Source: Litorivita pollutaquae
GTDB lineage: Bacteria > Pseudomonadota > Alphaproteobacteria > Rhodobacterales > Rhodobacteraceae
NCBI RefSeq assembly: GCF_003205515.1
Contig: NZ_KZ826482.1
Span: 513,515 to 577,514, forward strand
Direction of reading: 5' to 3'
DNA: 64,000 bases
The first letter of the stretch is position 1. Each line of letters opens with the position of its first letter. Under the pieces are notes generated by a model. It had not been told where the DNA came from, made no database searches, and worked only from the letters and a program-made list of their open reading frames with translations. Both the position numbers and the translations under genes were made by a program. Positions 9,053-18,703 of the stretch are shown here, one piece after another.

Positions 9053-9676
9053 ATGCCCAAACCAGATCCCTTCGGTTTTGATATGTCCGTATCTTCGGCG
9101 AAGAAGAAAAATCCGCGTGGACGCAGGGGGATGTCCGGGGCATCCGAAACCTCGCAACGTGTATGCAGCAAAGAGGGCTGTGAAGAGCCGGGCAAGTATC
9201 GCGCGCCGCGTGCGCCCGATGTGCTCGATGACTATGTGTGGTTCTGCAAGGAGCACGTGCGCGAATATAATCTCAAGTGGAATTTCTTCGATGGAACCAC
9301 AGAGGCCGAGATCAACGCACAGGCCAGCAAAGACAAAGTCTGGGAACGCACGACCAAGCCAATGGGCAGCCCCGAAGAACGCGCATGGGCGCGGTTGGGG
9401 ATCGAGGACCCGCATCAGGTGCTTGGCAACAACGCCACGCGCAATCCGGGGAAGTCGATCACAGGAACGCGCCGTTTGCCCCCCACCGAACGACGTGCCG
9501 TGGATATTTTGGAAGCCAAAGACCATTGGACCAAAGCCGAGGTGCGCAAAGCCTACAAAAAGCTGATTAAAGTGCTGCACCCCGATATGAACGGCGGGGA
9601 CCGCAGTCAGGAAGAACAGCTGCAAGAAGTCGTCTGGGCTTGGGATCAGCTCAAAGACAGCCGTAACTTCAAATAG
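9053..9676 (+). CDS. J-domain (DnaJ-like) protein
   Basis: Protein of 207 residues with a single J domain at the C-terminus (about 145-205): VDILEAKDHWTKAEVRKAYKKLIKVLHPD, which has the invariant HPD tripeptide needed to stimulate DnaK, then the helix EEQLQEVVWAWDQLKDS. The N-terminal two thirds hold a basic start, a Cys pair in CSKEGCEEPGKYRAPRA that could bind zinc together with a later Cys in VWFCKEHVREY, and no Gly/Phe-rich or client-binding domain. It is therefore a type III co-chaperone of unknown client. A GGTGA ribosome site precedes ATG 9053. It is divergent from bolA, and a bidirectional terminator separates it from osmC. Confidence 0.9.
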   Translation: MPKPDPFGFDMSVSSAKKKNPRGRRGMSGASETSQRVCSKEGCEEPGKYRAPRAPDVLDDYVWFCKEHVREYNLKWNFFDGTTEAEINAQASKDKVWERTTKPMGSPEERAWARLGIEDPHQVLGNNATRNPGKSITGTRRLPPTERRAVDILEAKDHWTKAEVRKAYKKLIKVLHPDMNGGDRSQEEQLQEVVWAWDQLKDSRNFK

Positions 9677-9701
9677 TCACAAACAACGTCCCCCAAAAAC
9701 A

Positions 9702-9732
9702 CAAAGCGCCGCCCCCTTCGGGCGGCGCTTTG
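9702..9732. terminator. Bidirectional intrinsic terminator
   Basis: A perfect 13-bp stem (9702-9714 CAAAGCGCCGCCC with 9720-9732) and a 5-nt loop lie between the convergent J-domain and osmC genes. A/T residues at the stem base would serve both directions. Confidence 0.85.
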
Positions 9733-9755
9733 GTCTTGGCAGATGAGCCGCCGCG

Positions 9756-10181
9756 CTAGGCGACAGAGGCTGCCATCGTGATATCCACCGCAAGCAATTT
9801 CGAGATCGGGCAGTTTTTCTTCGCAGCTTCGGCGAATTTCAAGACCTCCGCCTCATCTGCGTCCGGCGCGTCAATCACCGTCTCCAGATGCGCCTTTTGC
9901 ACGGCAAAGCCGCCGTCCTCCTTATCGAGATAGATGGTCGAGGTGGTCTTGATCGAGGCGGCAGTGATCCCCGCCTCTCCCAACCCCAAGGACAGCGCCA
10001 TCGAGAAGCAACTGGCATGGGCGGCACCGACCAACTCTTCGGGGTTGGTGCCAACGCCATCTTCGAAACGGGTGTTGAAACCGTAGGGCTGCGCGTCAAG
10101 CGCACCGCTTTCGGTCGATACGGTGCCCTTGCCCTCTTTGAGAGAGCCTTGCCAAACGGCGGAGCCTGATTTCTTGATCAT
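9756..10181 (-). CDS. OsmC family peroxidase
   Basis: OsmC-type thiol peroxidase of 141 residues that detoxifies organic hydroperoxides in the cytoplasm. The two conserved cysteines are present: one in GAAHASCFSMALS (about residue 58) and one in KKNCPISKLL (about residue 128). GFNTRFEDGVGTNPEELVGAAHA is the family signature before the first Cys. An AAAGGAT ribosome site precedes the ATG. It lies directly downstream of msrB on the same strand, separated by a terminator, so both oxidative-stress genes are adjacent but probably transcribed independently. Confidence 0.93.
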   Translation of the reverse strand: MIKKSGSAVWQGSLKEGKGTVSTESGALDAQPYGFNTRFEDGVGTNPEELVGAAHASCFSMALSLGLGEAGITAASIKTTSTIYLDKEDGGFAVQKAHLETVIDAPDADEAEVLKFAEAAKKNCPISKLLAVDITMAASVA

Positions 10182-10213
10182 GATCTATCCTTTCCTGAAC
10201 CAGTGACATGCAA

Positions 10214-10233
10214 AAGGGGGCCGCAGCCCCCTT
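10214..10233 (-). terminator. Terminator downstream of msrB
   Basis: An 8-bp GC-rich stem (10214-10221 with 10226-10233, 4-nt loop) is followed on the minus strand by TTTTG. It lies between msrB and osmC. Confidence 0.7.
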
Positions 10234-10279
10234 AGCTTATCCAATCAATTAGCGCGCGCCGGATCTCGGGCCAGACCGC

Positions 10280-10759
10280 TCACGCGGCTTTGAACACAAG
10301 ACTGACGCCGTTCAGGCAATGGCGCTTGCCCGTGGGTTCAGGGCCGTCATCGAAGATATGGCCGAAATGGCTGCCGCAGCGGCGGCAATGGCATTCGGTG
10401 CGCACCGAGAAAAGCTTCCGGTCATCTTTTGTGCGGATCGCATCGGGCATGGATTGATAAAAACTCGGCCAGCCTGTGCCGCTGTCGTATTTTGCTTCGG
10501 AAGAATAGACCGGCAAATCGCATCCACGGCAATGATACATGCCATCGGCATAATTTTTGTCCAACGGAGAGGTCCCGGCACGCTCTGTCGCCTCTTCGCG
10601 CATCACCGCATATTGCAGATCATTGAGCATCGCCTTCCATTCCGCCGTGGTGCGGGTGACCTCAAATGTGTCTTTGGCCATGGAGCGGTGCGGCATTAAA
10701 CCGCCAAGCCCCAGGGTGCCCATGGCAGTGGCGGCAACAAGAAAAGAACGGCGTTCCAT
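10280..10759 (-). CDS. msrB: Peptide-methionine (R)-S-oxide reductase, exported
   Basis: Reduces methionine-R-sulfoxide in proteins. The MsrB domain spans about 35-159. It has the two zinc CXXC pairs (CRGC and CRRC), the substrate motif SGTGWPSFYQ, SHFGHIFDDGPEPTG, and the catalytic Cys in KRHCLNG. The N-terminus MERRSFLVAATAMGTLG is a signal peptide with an RR motif, suggesting Tat export and a periplasmic site of action. The ATG at 10759 is chosen because GGAAGGA sits 7 nt upstream. A TTG five codons earlier is inside that ribosome site. The 193-nt leader has a small hairpin (10840-10855), but I do not recognise a riboswitch. Confidence 0.93.
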   Translation of the reverse strand: MERRSFLVAATAMGTLGLGGLMPHRSMAKDTFEVTRTTAEWKAMLNDLQYAVMREEATERAGTSPLDKNYADGMYHCRGCDLPVYSSEAKYDSGTGWPSFYQSMPDAIRTKDDRKLFSVRTECHCRRCGSHFGHIFDDGPEPTGKRHCLNGVSLVFKAA

Positions 10760-10951
10760 CGGGTATCCTTCCAAAATCGGATATGAATTCTATGTGGCAA
10801 AGGGGCGAGCCCTCAGGAGATGTGACCCGTCCCCTTGCCCCGTGGCAAGCCACGGTTTTGCACAGCTGCGTGAGAAATATGTCAAACGCCGTGCAACATC
10901 GGACGGTATGGGGCGACGACACTCACTGCGCCGCCCCGATCCGGTTCGCCC

Positions 10952-11518
10952 TTACATTTTGGGCAAAAGCACCGTGTCGATGACGTGGATCACACCGTTC
11001 GACTGTTTGACATCGGCGATGGTGACGGTGGCTTTACGGCCGCGCTCATCTTCAAGAACGATGTTGTCGCCGTCCATATAGGCCTGCAAGGTGCAGCCGC
11101 CAACGGTGGGCACCGCATGTTTGCCATCGTCATCCGCGATCATTTTGCCGATCGCATCGGACATCGCATTGGCGGCAACCACGTGGCAGGTCAGAACTTT
11201 TTGCAGCGCGGCTTTGTTTTCCGGCTTCAAGAGGGTTTCAACGGTGCCTGCTTGCAGCATGGCGAATGCATCGTTGGTCGGCGCGAAAACCGTGAAGGGG
11301 CCTTCGCCCATCAACGTATCGACAAGGCCCGCCGCTTTAACCGCAGCCACCAAGGTCGTGTGATCCGCAGAATTCACGGCGTTTTCAACGATGTTTTTGT
11401 CTGCGAACATTTCTGCGCCGCCCACCATCGGGTTTTTCATCGAGTGGCCATCGGCAAATGCGGCGGTGCCAGCGATCAAAAGAGCAGCAGTGGCGGCGAA
11501 TGTTTTCTTAAAGGTCAT
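10952..11518 (-). CDS. Secreted fasciclin-domain protein
   Basis: Exported protein of 188 residues with a signal peptide (1-22, cleavage after AFA) and a single fasciclin (FAS1) domain. The FAS1 signatures are DHTTLVAAVKAAGLVDTLMGEGPFTVFAPTNDAF (H1 region), LQKVLTCHVV, and the closing NGVIHVIDTVLLP (H2 region). These domains mediate adhesion or protein interactions in the periplasm or at the surface. It follows the ECF sigma and anti-sigma genes on the same strand, after a 210-nt spacer that holds a terminator-like hairpin and an AT-rich palindrome. ECF-RskA-fasciclin neighbourhoods are common in related bacteria, which makes this gene a likely target of that sigma factor (inference). AAGGACC precedes the ATG. 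Confidence 0.92.
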   Translation of the reverse strand: MTFKKTFAATAALLIAGTAAFADGHSMKNPMVGGAEMFADKNIVENAVNSADHTTLVAAVKAAGLVDTLMGEGPFTVFAPTNDAFAMLQAGTVETLLKPENKAALQKVLTCHVVAANAMSDAIGKMIADDDGKHAVPTVGGCTLQAYMDGDNIVLEDERGRKATVTIADVKQSNGVIHVIDTVLLPKM

Positions 11519-11655
11519 ATCAGTGGTCCTTGTTGGGTCAGGTTATGTCCGCAGCCCTTTTGGCCTGGATCACAAACAAATACGGAGCCACCTCGATCTT
11601 AGTTTCAAAACAGTCATCACGAACGGCACACGCCTGCTCACGGCAGCGTCATAAT

Positions 11656-11675
11656 TTTTATAAGTGATTATAAAA
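11656..11675. promoter_or_regulatory. AT-rich palindrome upstream of the fasciclin gene
   Basis: A perfect 8-bp inverted repeat (TTTTATAA at 11656-11663, GTGA spacer, TTATAAAA at 11668-11675) lies about 140 nt upstream of the fasciclin ATG. It contains a TATAAT-like -10 on the minus strand. It could be an operator or simply a promoter element. Confidence 0.4.
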
Positions 11676-11678
11676 CAT

Positions 11679-11705
11679 GAAAAAAACCACGCCAAAGCGG
11701 GTGCA
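11679..11705 (-). terminator. Probable terminator after the anti-sigma gene
   Basis: A short GC-rich stem (about 11687-11704, CCGC/GCG core with a bulge) is followed on the minus strand by a run of seven T residues, 25-40 nt after the anti-sigma stop. Confidence 0.5.
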
Positions 11706-11728
11706 TTTTTTTTGAAACTTATTTTGAA

Positions 11729-12445
11729 TTAGAGCGCGGTGACCGGCCCTGTGGCCAAAACGGCGCCGGTGGGCGCGCCGGTGGGCGATCCGCCCAATGG
11801 CTCGTCTGAGATCGCCAGAACTGCGCCGGCCATCTGTCCGCGCAGGGCGTCAGGCACATGGACAACCGTGGCGCCGGACACCTCCAAAAGGCCAAGCGAT
11901 TGCGGGGCGGAATTGCCTGCAATCACCCACAATTCACGCGCCCGCGCGGTCGGCATTTCGCCCGCCACCGCGTTGAGCCGCATCTCGCCCGTGCGGCTGT
12001 CAAAAAGCGCCGCCACCACAAGGCTGGCATCCTCGGCAGCAATTTGCGCGGCCAGATCGGCACGCATCACCGGTGCTTGGCTGCGGGGCGGCACATCGGG
12101 TTGCAACAGCCCCCCATTGATCACCACAAAGGCAAGGCCGGCGGCGGCCATCGCCCCGAACACCGCCTGTCCGATCCCCAGCTTGCGCCAAAAGGGAACA
12201 GATTTGGCCTCATTCCCAAAAAGCGTTTGCTCGATATTGAGCCATGTCGTCCCCGGGGGCGGAACATCTTCGCCATCTGCCATCGGCACCACCGCTTCGG
12301 CCCATTCAGCGACCAAATCGCGCAACGCCGGATCGGTCAGCAACCGCGCCTCGAACGCCTCCACCTCGGCCTCGTCCAAAAGGCCAAGCACATACTCCCC
12401 CGCCAAGGCGCGGTCGTCGTCAGAAAGAGGCGTTTGGGCGCTCAT
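11729..12445 (-). CDS. Anti-sigma factor, RskA/anti-sigma-K type
   Basis: Membrane-anchored anti-sigma factor of 238 residues. The N-terminal cytosolic part (about 1-80, DRALAGEYVLGLLDEAEVEAFEARL) has the helical sigma-binding arrangement but no zinc HXXXCXXC motif. One membrane span follows at about 90-112 (VFGAMAAAGLAFVVINGGLL). The periplasmic part is the RskA C-terminal domain, with LFDSRTGEMRLNAVAGEMPTARARELWVIAG and PQSLGLLEVSG. The ATG at 12445 overlaps the sigma-gene stop as ATGA, so the two are translationally coupled. A GTG 12 nt further upstream is possible but lies within the sigma gene. It is expected to hold the ECF sigma factor at the membrane until a signal is sensed. Confidence 0.9.
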   Translation of the reverse strand: MSAQTPLSDDDRALAGEYVLGLLDEAEVEAFEARLLTDPALRDLVAEWAEAVVPMADGEDVPPPGTTWLNIEQTLFGNEAKSVPFWRKLGIGQAVFGAMAAAGLAFVVINGGLLQPDVPPRSQAPVMRADLAAQIAAEDASLVVAALFDSRTGEMRLNAVAGEMPTARARELWVIAGNSAPQSLGLLEVSGATVVHVPDALRGQMAGAVLAISDEPLGGSPTGAPTGAVLATGPVTAL

Positions 12446-13017
12446 CGGCTGAGGCACTCCTTAAGTTTCAAAAGACTGCGGCGCAGCCATGTTCGCATTG
12501 TATTGAGCGGCACATTGAAATGCGCCGCCAGATCAGCATAGGTTTCACCACTCAAATAAGCGCGCTGCACCGCTTCCGAGCGATCCGGCTCCAGCTCACC
12601 AAGACATCCGGTGATCCGCCGCGCGTCGCCCTGCGCGATCATCTGCGCTTCGGCACCGGGGGCATCATCGGCCATACGGTCCAAAACAGAGCCCCCATCG
12701 CCATCGGTGCCGCCCCCCGCTTCGCCGCGGATGATCATCGCGCGGCGTTTGCGCAGGCGATCAATCGCATGGTTACGGGCAATCGTGATAAGCCATGTCA
12801 TCGGGCTATATCCGCCCGCCGCATAGCGATCCGCATTGCGCCAGATTTTGATATAAATCTCCTGCACGGCTTCTTCGGCTTCCGCCCGTTCGATCAAGAC
12901 ACGTAGACAGACGCCAAAAAGTTTCGCCGAGGTCGCACGATACAGCGCCGCAAAGGCCTCGCGGTCGCCCATGGCCACCCGTGCCAACATGTCTTCGATA
13001 TCCGCCCGCGTTGTCAT
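12442..13017 (-). CDS. ECF-family RNA polymerase sigma factor
   Basis: Extracytoplasmic-function sigma factor of 191 residues. The region 2 helices run about 20-95 (AFAALYRATSAKLFGVCLRVL, EEAVQEIYIKIWRNADRY, MTWLITIARNHAIDRLRKRR). A linker of about 30 residues is rich in Gly and Asp. Region 4 (about 133-188) ends in the helix-turn-helix YADLAAHFNVPLNTMRTWLRRSLLKLKECL. It lacks regions 1 and 3, as is usual for the class. It is coupled by ATGA to the RskA-type anti-sigma gene, and the fasciclin gene follows. The sequence resembles the SigK/RpoE-like group paired with RskA. I could not find a clear autoregulatory promoter upstream. Confidence 0.94.
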   Translation of the reverse strand: MTTRADIEDMLARVAMGDREAFAALYRATSAKLFGVCLRVLIERAEAEEAVQEIYIKIWRNADRYAAGGYSPMTWLITIARNHAIDRLRKRRAMIIRGEAGGGTDGDGGSVLDRMADDAPGAEAQMIAQGDARRITGCLGELEPDRSEAVQRAYLSGETYADLAAHFNVPLNTMRTWLRRSLLKLKECLSR

Positions 13018-13286
13018 CGGTGCAGGTAATCACGCCCCGCCCCCCTTGGCCAGAGCCGATCAGCGCATGTCCCGATGGCCACCGATGTGCCCCGCAGAGG
13101 CCCCACAGACAAAGCACCGCGCCGGTAACGCCGCGCCCTTGCACCATCGTGCGACCATATCATGCGCATTCCGGCCAGCGGCTCTTGCTCTTGGCGGCAA
13201 ATTATTGCACCAACGAAGCCAACCCGCAGGAGAAGGTTTTACACGCCCCTGCAACGACGCATTTAAGGCATTGAAGGATCTCGCAC

Positions 13287-14270
13287 ATGGCGGACGGCAC
13301 AATCGACATCAACGCAAAACCGACCGAAGAGATTTCCGTGCGCGATGTCTTTGGCCTTGATACGGATATGGTTGTCAAAGGCTTCGCTGAACGCACCGAG
13401 CGCGTGCCCGACATCGACCCGACCTATAAATTCGACCCCGACACCACAATGGCGATTCTCGCAGGGTTTTCCCATAACCGCCGCGTGATGATCCAAGGGT
13501 ACCACGGCACCGGCAAATCCACCCATATCGAACAGGTTGCCGCCCGCCTCAATTGGCCCTGTGTGCGCGTCAACCTCGACAGCCACATCAGCCGCATCGA
13601 CTTGATCGGTAAGGATGCGATCAAATTGAAAGACGGCGTGCAGGTCACCGAATTCCAAGAAGGCATTCTGCCTTGGGCCCTGCGCAACCCGACCGCGATC
13701 GTGTTCGATGAATATGACGCCGGCCGCGCCGATGTGATGTTCGTGATCCAACGGGTGCTTGAAGTGGACGGCAAGTTGACCTTGCTCGACCAGAACAAAG
13801 TCATCACCCCGAACCCGCATTTCCGGATTTTCGCCACCTCCAACACTGTCGGCCTTGGCGACACCACGGGGCTTTATCACGGCACCCAACAGATCAACCA
13901 AGGTCAAATGGACCGTTGGTCTTTGGTTGCGACCCTGAACTACCTGAGCCATGACGCCGAAACCGCGATCGTTCTGGCCAAGAACCCGCATTACAACACC
14001 GAAAAAGGCCGCAAGCAGATCAGCCAGATGGTCACCGTGGCCGACCTGACCCGCACGGCGTTTATGAATGGCGATCTGTCCACCGTGATGTCGCCGCGTT
14101 CGGTGATTGCATGGGCGCAAAACGCCGAGATTTTCCGCAATATCGGCTATGCCTTCCGGCTGACCTTCCTCAACAAATGCGACGAATTGGAACGCCAAAC
14201 CGTGGCGGAATTCTACCAACGCTGCTTTGACGAGGAACTGCCCGAAAGCGCCGCCTCGGTCGCCGTCTAA
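13287..14270 (+). CDS. cobS: Cobaltochelatase subunit CobS (AAA+ ATPase)
   Basis: ATPase subunit of the aerobic CobNST complex, which inserts cobalt into hydrogenobyrinate a,c-diamide during vitamin B12 synthesis. Length 327 residues, normal. The AAA+ core has Walker [10 protein letters not shown] (71-79), Walker [10 protein letters not shown], and a sensor region with [21 protein letters not shown] precedes the ATG. cobT follows after 187 nt on the same strand, giving the usual cobS-cobT order. The large CobN subunit is not in the window. Confidence 0.97.
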   Translation: MADGTIDINAKPTEEISVRDVFGLDTDMVVKGFAERTERVPDIDPTYKFDPDTTMAILAGFSHNRRVMIQGYHGTGKSTHIEQVAARLNWPCVRVNLDSHISRIDLIGKDAIKLKDGVQVTEFQEGILPWALRNPTAIVFDEYDAGRADVMFVIQRVLEVDGKLTLLDQNKVITPNPHFRIFATSNTVGLGDTTGLYHGTQQINQGQMDRWSLVATLNYLSHDAETAIVLAKNPHYNTEKGRKQISQMVTVADLTRTAFMNGDLSTVMSPRSVIAWAQNAEIFRNIGYAFRLTFLNKCDELERQTVAEFYQRCFDEELPESAASVAV

Positions 14271-14457
14271 ACCGACCCGAAGCCCTCCACACCCCAAAAG
14301 CGGGGGCATTCCCCCGAGATGTGATGCCAAACGCGGGCCTTGCTGCCATGGTCTGCGCAAAATATCCGCACAACTCTACGGCGCCGCCGCAAGGTTTTTA
14401 CCCTGTGCGGCGCGCCAACCTCTTGCCGCAAGCGGGCAGGAATGATTTACCAATGCC

Positions 14458-16347
14458 ATGAGCAAGCCCATAGACAACCCCGCCGATCCGTTTAAAAAAG
14501 CCCTCGCCGAGGCGACCAAGGTCATGGCCGATGACGCCGAAATGACGGTCAGCTATTCGGTCGATCCATCGGGCATGTCCGGCGATGCGATGCGCTTGCC
14601 GCAAGTCAGCCGCCGGATGACCCGCGACGAGGTGCTCTTGGCGCGCGGCACGGCAGACGCACTGGCGATGCAACGCCGCTATCACGATGCCGACACCCAT
14701 GCCAAATATGCCCCCCCCGGCGATATGGCGCGCGACCTTTACGAGGCAATGGAAACCGCCCGCTGCGAGGCGATGGGTGCGCGCGACATGCCCGGCACCG
14801 CATCCAATATCGACGCGAAAATCGACGCGGATGCCAAACGGCTTGGCTATGGCGAGGTCACATCGGCCCAAGATGCGCCATTGTCTGTGGCCGCCGGATA
14901 TCTGGTACGCCATCTGGCAACCGGCCGCCCCCTGCCCGATGGCGCGCAAAACGTCATGGATTTGTGGCGGGGTTTCATCGAAGAACAGGCCGCCGGCACG
15001 CTCGGCGATTTGCAAGACAAGCTTTCAAATCAATCCGACTTTGCGGTGTTCTCGCGGCGCATCATTGAACAATTGGGCTACGGGGACCAACTGGGCGAAG
15101 ACCCTGACCAGAACGACGAGGACCAAGACGACAGCGCCGAAGAAGATCAAGAAGAAGAGCAAGACCCTGACAGCGCCGGCGATCAGGACGACCAAGACGA
15201 CGATGCCGAAGCCTCGCCCGAGCAGTCGCAAGAAGAACAACAAGACAGCGCCTCGGCGCAGGTGTCGATGGATGATCTGGCCGATGAGGAAATGGGCGAC
15301 GAGACCGAATTGCCCGAAGGCGAGGCCCCGATAGAGCCCCCCGCGCCGCAACCGGTATCGGACGCCGACCCGAATTATCAGGTGTACCTGTCGGACCACG
15401 ATGAGGAAATCGCCGCCGAAGATTTGGCCGAACCGATCGAATTGGAACGCCTGCGCACTTATCTCGATCAACAGTTGGAACCGCTGAAAGGTGCGGTGTC
15501 GCGGTTGGCAAATAAACTGCAACGCCGGCTGCAGGCGCAACAAAACCGCTCGTGGGAATTTGACCTTGAAGAAGGGATTTTGGATGCGGGGCGTTTGGCG
15601 CGTGTGGTCGCCAACCCGACCACGCCCTTGTCGTTCAAAATCGAACACGACACCGAATTTCGCGATACCGTCGTGACCCTCTTGCTGGATAACTCCGGCT
15701 CGATGCGGGGCCGCCCGATTTCCATCGCAGCGATTTGCGCCGACATTCTGGCCCGCACGTTGGAACGTTGCAACGTCAAGGTCGAGATCCTCGGCTTCAC
15801 CACCCGCGCGTGGAAAGGTGGGCAGGCCCGCGAAAAATGGCTCGCCGATGGGCGCCCGCAACAACCGGGCCGCCTCAATGATCTGCGCCACATCATCTAT
15901 AAATCCGCCGATGCGCCATGGCGCCGGACGCGGCCCAATTTGGGATTGATGATGAAAGAGGGGCTTTTGAAGGAAAACATCGACGGCGAGGCGCTTGAAT
16001 GGGCGCACCGGCGCATGGCCGCACGGCCCGAGGCGCGTAAAATCTTGATGGTGATTTCGGATGGCGCGCCGGTGGACGATTCAACCTTGTCCGTGAACCC
16101 CGCGAATTATTTGGAAAAACACCTGCGCGATGTGATTGCCATGGTGGAAAAACGCAAGATGGTCGAACTTTTGGCGATCGGCATCGGACATGATGTCACA
16201 CGCTATTACGACCGCGCCGTTACCATCACCGATGTGGAACAATTGGCCGGTGCGATGACCGAGCAGCTGGCCTCGCTCTTCGACACGGACCCGCGCAAAC
16301 GGGCGCGGGTTCTGGGCATGAAATCCAGAGGGCGCAAGGCCGGTTGA
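14458..16347 (+). CDS. cobT: Cobaltochelatase subunit CobT
   Basis: Partner of CobS in the cobalt-insertion chaperone ring of CobNST. The protein has 629 residues. The N-terminal domain (1-205) is followed by a highly acidic Asp/Glu/Gln-rich linker (about 215-310), then a C-terminal von Willebrand A domain with the MIDAS motif [10 protein letters not shown] (DXSXS, about 411-420) and [13 protein letters not shown]. The length and the acidic linker are typical of CobT. Its TGA stop overlaps the ATG of the M24 peptidase gene by one base, so the two are probably cotranscribed. Confidence 0.96.
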   Translation: MSKPIDNPADPFKKALAEATKVMADDAEMTVSYSVDPSGMSGDAMRLPQVSRRMTRDEVLLARGTADALAMQRRYHDADTHAKYAPPGDMARDLYEAMETARCEAMGARDMPGTASNIDAKIDADAKRLGYGEVTSAQDAPLSVAAGYLVRHLATGRPLPDGAQNVMDLWRGFIEEQAAGTLGDLQDKLSNQSDFAVFSRRIIEQLGYGDQLGEDPDQNDEDQDDSAEEDQEEEQDPDSAGDQDDQDDDAEASPEQSQEEQQDSASAQVSMDDLADEEMGDETELPEGEAPIEPPAPQPVSDADPNYQVYLSDHDEEIAAEDLAEPIELERLRTYLDQQLEPLKGAVSRLANKLQRRLQAQQNRSWEFDLEEGILDAGRLARVVANPTTPLSFKIEHDTEFRDTVVTLLLDNSGSMRGRPISIAAICADILARTLERCNVKVEILGFTTRAWKGGQAREKWLADGRPQQPGRLNDLRHIIYKSADAPWRRTRPNLGLMMKEGLLKENIDGEALEWAHRRMAARPEARKILMVISDGAPVDDSTLSVNPANYLEKHLRDVIAMVEKRKMVELLAIGIGHDVTRYYDRAVTITDVEQLAGAMTEQLASLFDTDPRKRARVLGMKSRGRKAG

Positions 16348-18164
16348 TGTATCAAAGCTTCGACAGCCCCGCCCGCCCAGAGCAAGGCCCGCCACGATTG
16401 GCCGCCTTGCGCGCGGCGATGACACGCGCCGGACTGGCGGGGTTCGTGATCCCGCGCAGCGATGCGCATCAAGGCGAATATGTCGCCCCGCGTGATGACC
16501 GTTTGGCATGGCTGACCGGCTTTACCGGATCGGCCGGATTTTGCGCCGCACTGCAAAACGCCGCCGGTGTTTTCATCGACGGACGCTACCGCGAACAGGT
16601 CCGTGATCAAGTTGATTTGACGGCTTTCACCCCGGTGCATTGGCCTGAAACCGGGCTTGCCGATTGGTTGATCGCATCCTGCCCCGAAGGCGGCAACATC
16701 GGTTTTGATCCATGGCTTCATACCCGCGCCGAAATCGCCCGCGCGACAGAGGCCTTGGACGGAACCGGCATCAGCCTTGGCCCCTGTGAAAACCTTGTTG
16801 ATCAAATATGGCCCGATCAACCCGGCCCGCCAATGGGAAAGATTTCGACCTATCCCGAAGCCCTCGCAGGCGAAAGCTCCTCGGACAAGCGTGCCCGTCT
16901 TGGTGCCGAGCTGGCCGCTGCGGGTCATGCATCGGCGGTGATCACCCTGCCCGATAGCATCGCGTGGCTCTTGAACATTCGCGGCGCGGATATCCCGCGC
17001 AATCCGGTGCCGCATGCCTTTGCAATCTTGCACGCCAATGGCCACCTGACCTTGTTTTGCGCCGATGAAAAGATCACCCCCGAGGTCATCACCCATCTGG
17101 GCGCAGAGATCACAATCCGCCCGCCCCAATCGTTTTTGCCCGCCCTGCGCAGCCTCACGGCGCCGGTGCGATTGGACCGCGCCAGCGCGCCGGTTGCGGT
17201 GGAGCAGGCACTCACCGAGGCAGGCGTTGCGCATGTTTGGGGCAGCGATCCATGCGTCTTGCCCAAAGCCAGCAAGACCAGCGCCGAAATCGCCGCCACC
17301 GTTGAGGCGCATCTGCGCGATGGCGCGGCGGTGTGCGAATTCCTCGCATGGTATGACGCACAAGACCCCCAAGGCCTGACCGAAATTGATCTGGTCAAAG
17401 CGTTGGAGCAAAAGCGGCGTGATACCCATGCCCTGCGCGACATCAGTTTCGATACCATTTGCGGCACTGGCCCGAATGGCGCGGTCATTCATTACCGCGT
17501 CACAGAGGCAACCAACCGCCCGCTGAAACGCGGCGATCTGGTGGTTCTGGACAGCGGCGGGCAATATGAAGATGGCACCACCGACATCACCCGCACCCTG
17601 CCCGTCGGGTCCGCCGAAGACATCGGTGCGGAGGAAAAATCCGCCTTCACCCGCGTTCTAAAAGGCATGATTGCCATAAGCCGCGCGCGGTTCCCAAAAG
17701 GCCTCAAGGGTCGGGATCTGGATGCTTTGGCGCGGGCGCCATTATGGGCAGCGGGGCAGGATTATGATCACGGCACGGGCCATGGGGTTGGCGTCTATCT
17801 TTGTGTGCATGAGGGGCCGCAACGGTTGAGCCGCGCGGGCGATGTGACGCTGCGCCCCGGTATGATCCTGTCGAACGAGCCGGGATATTACCGCCCCGGG
17901 GCCTTTGGCATTCGCATCGAAAACCTGATCGTGGTGCGCGAAGCCGCGCCCCTTGCGGGCGGCGATGCCCACCGCGAGATGTATGACTTCGACACGCTGA
18001 CCTTTGTGCCGATTGACCGGCGTTTGATCGCCCTTGATTTGCTCGACAAGGGCGAAATCGCGTGGATCGATGCCTATCACGCTGCGTGCCGCGATAAAAT
18101 CGGGTCTCGGCTATCGGGCAAAGCTGCTCTATGGTTGGCCGGCGCGACCGAGCCGCTTGGATAA
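16347..18164 (+). CDS. M24B aminopeptidase P (Xaa-Pro aminopeptidase)
   Basis: Cytosolic metallopeptidase of 605 residues that removes an N-terminal residue preceding proline. It has two creatinase-type N-terminal domains (about 1-310, with AAMTRAGLAGFVIPRSDAHQGEYV and DDRLAWLTGFTGSAG) and a C-terminal pita-bread domain. The dinuclear metal ligands are visible: the two Asp in VLDSGGQYEDGTTDITRT, His in HGTGHGVGVYL, Glu in LSNEPGYY and Glu in FGIRIENL. The C-terminal extension is characteristic of the long eukaryote-like aminopeptidase P form. ATG 16347 shares its A with the cobT stop. Confidence 0.93.
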   Translation: MYQSFDSPARPEQGPPRLAALRAAMTRAGLAGFVIPRSDAHQGEYVAPRDDRLAWLTGFTGSAGFCAALQNAAGVFIDGRYREQVRDQVDLTAFTPVHWPETGLADWLIASCPEGGNIGFDPWLHTRAEIARATEALDGTGISLGPCENLVDQIWPDQPGPPMGKISTYPEALAGESSSDKRARLGAELAAAGHASAVITLPDSIAWLLNIRGADIPRNPVPHAFAILHANGHLTLFCADEKITPEVITHLGAEITIRPPQSFLPALRSLTAPVRLDRASAPVAVEQALTEAGVAHVWGSDPCVLPKASKTSAEIAATVEAHLRDGAAVCEFLAWYDAQDPQGLTEIDLVKALEQKRRDTHALRDISFDTICGTGPNGAVIHYRVTEATNRPLKRGDLVVLDSGGQYEDGTTDITRTLPVGSAEDIGAEEKSAFTRVLKGMIAISRARFPKGLKGRDLDALARAPLWAAGQDYDHGTGHGVGVYLCVHEGPQRLSRAGDVTLRPGMILSNEPGYYRPGAFGIRIENLIVVREAAPLAGGDAHREMYDFDTLTFVPIDRRLIALDLLDKGEIAWIDAYHAACRDKIGSRLSGKAALWLAGATEPLG

Positions 18165-18295
18165 GCCCGGAGCGCGACGCACCATCTTAATGATGATTTC
18201 ACCCGCCAAGCGCAATTCTGCGCCTTTTGCGGATGGACATATGCCTGTCACATCTGGCGGGCAAGACAGATGAAACCAATTGGGGAGGACGATAA

Positions 18296-18637
18296 ATGAC
18301 AAACATCACCATTCGCAAAGCCGAAGGCACTTGGACCGTACGCGCAGGCGGGGCCGTCTTGGGCGAAAGTCGCGCGGCGCTCGAATTGACCGAAGGCGAT
18401 TACCCGGCTGTAATCTACTTCCCGCGCAGCGATATCGCCATGGCATTTTTGGACCGCACCGACCACACGACCACCTGCCCGCATAAAGGCGATGCGAATT
18501 ACTACTCCATCGTCACCAAAAGCCAGACCCTCGACAATGCCGCATGGAGCTATGAGGCGCCCAATGAAGAGGTTGCACGGATCAAGGACCATCTGGCGTT
18601 CTATGCCACCGATCTGGTCACCGTCGAAGGGTTTTAG
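18296..18637 (+). CDS. DUF427 domain protein
   Basis: Small soluble protein of 113 residues that matches the DUF427 fold almost end to end: TWTVRAGGAVLGESRAALEL, YPAVIYFPRSDIAMAFLDRTDHTTTCPHKGDANYYSI, and AWSYEAPNEEVARIKDHLAFY. The conserved TTCPHKGDA segment is the most diagnostic part. The biochemical role is not established. A GGGGAGGA ribosome site precedes ATG 18296. It follows the M24 peptidase gene after about 130 nt and may share its transcript, although the spacing leaves room for its own promoter. Confidence 0.88.
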   Translation: MTNITIRKAEGTWTVRAGGAVLGESRAALELTEGDYPAVIYFPRSDIAMAFLDRTDHTTTCPHKGDANYYSIVTKSQTLDNAAWSYEAPNEEVARIKDHLAFYATDLVTVEGF

Positions 18638-18703
18638 GCAAAGCGCCCGCAACGGGTGCGCCCTGCCCGAAGGTATCCGTCGCCGGCACGGCTGACTGGC
18701 CGT

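Noticed and set aside
10760..10951. Riboswitch in the msrB leader
   Set aside because: Only a short CCGTGG/CCACGG hairpin is visible. No known SAM or other aptamer core could be matched.
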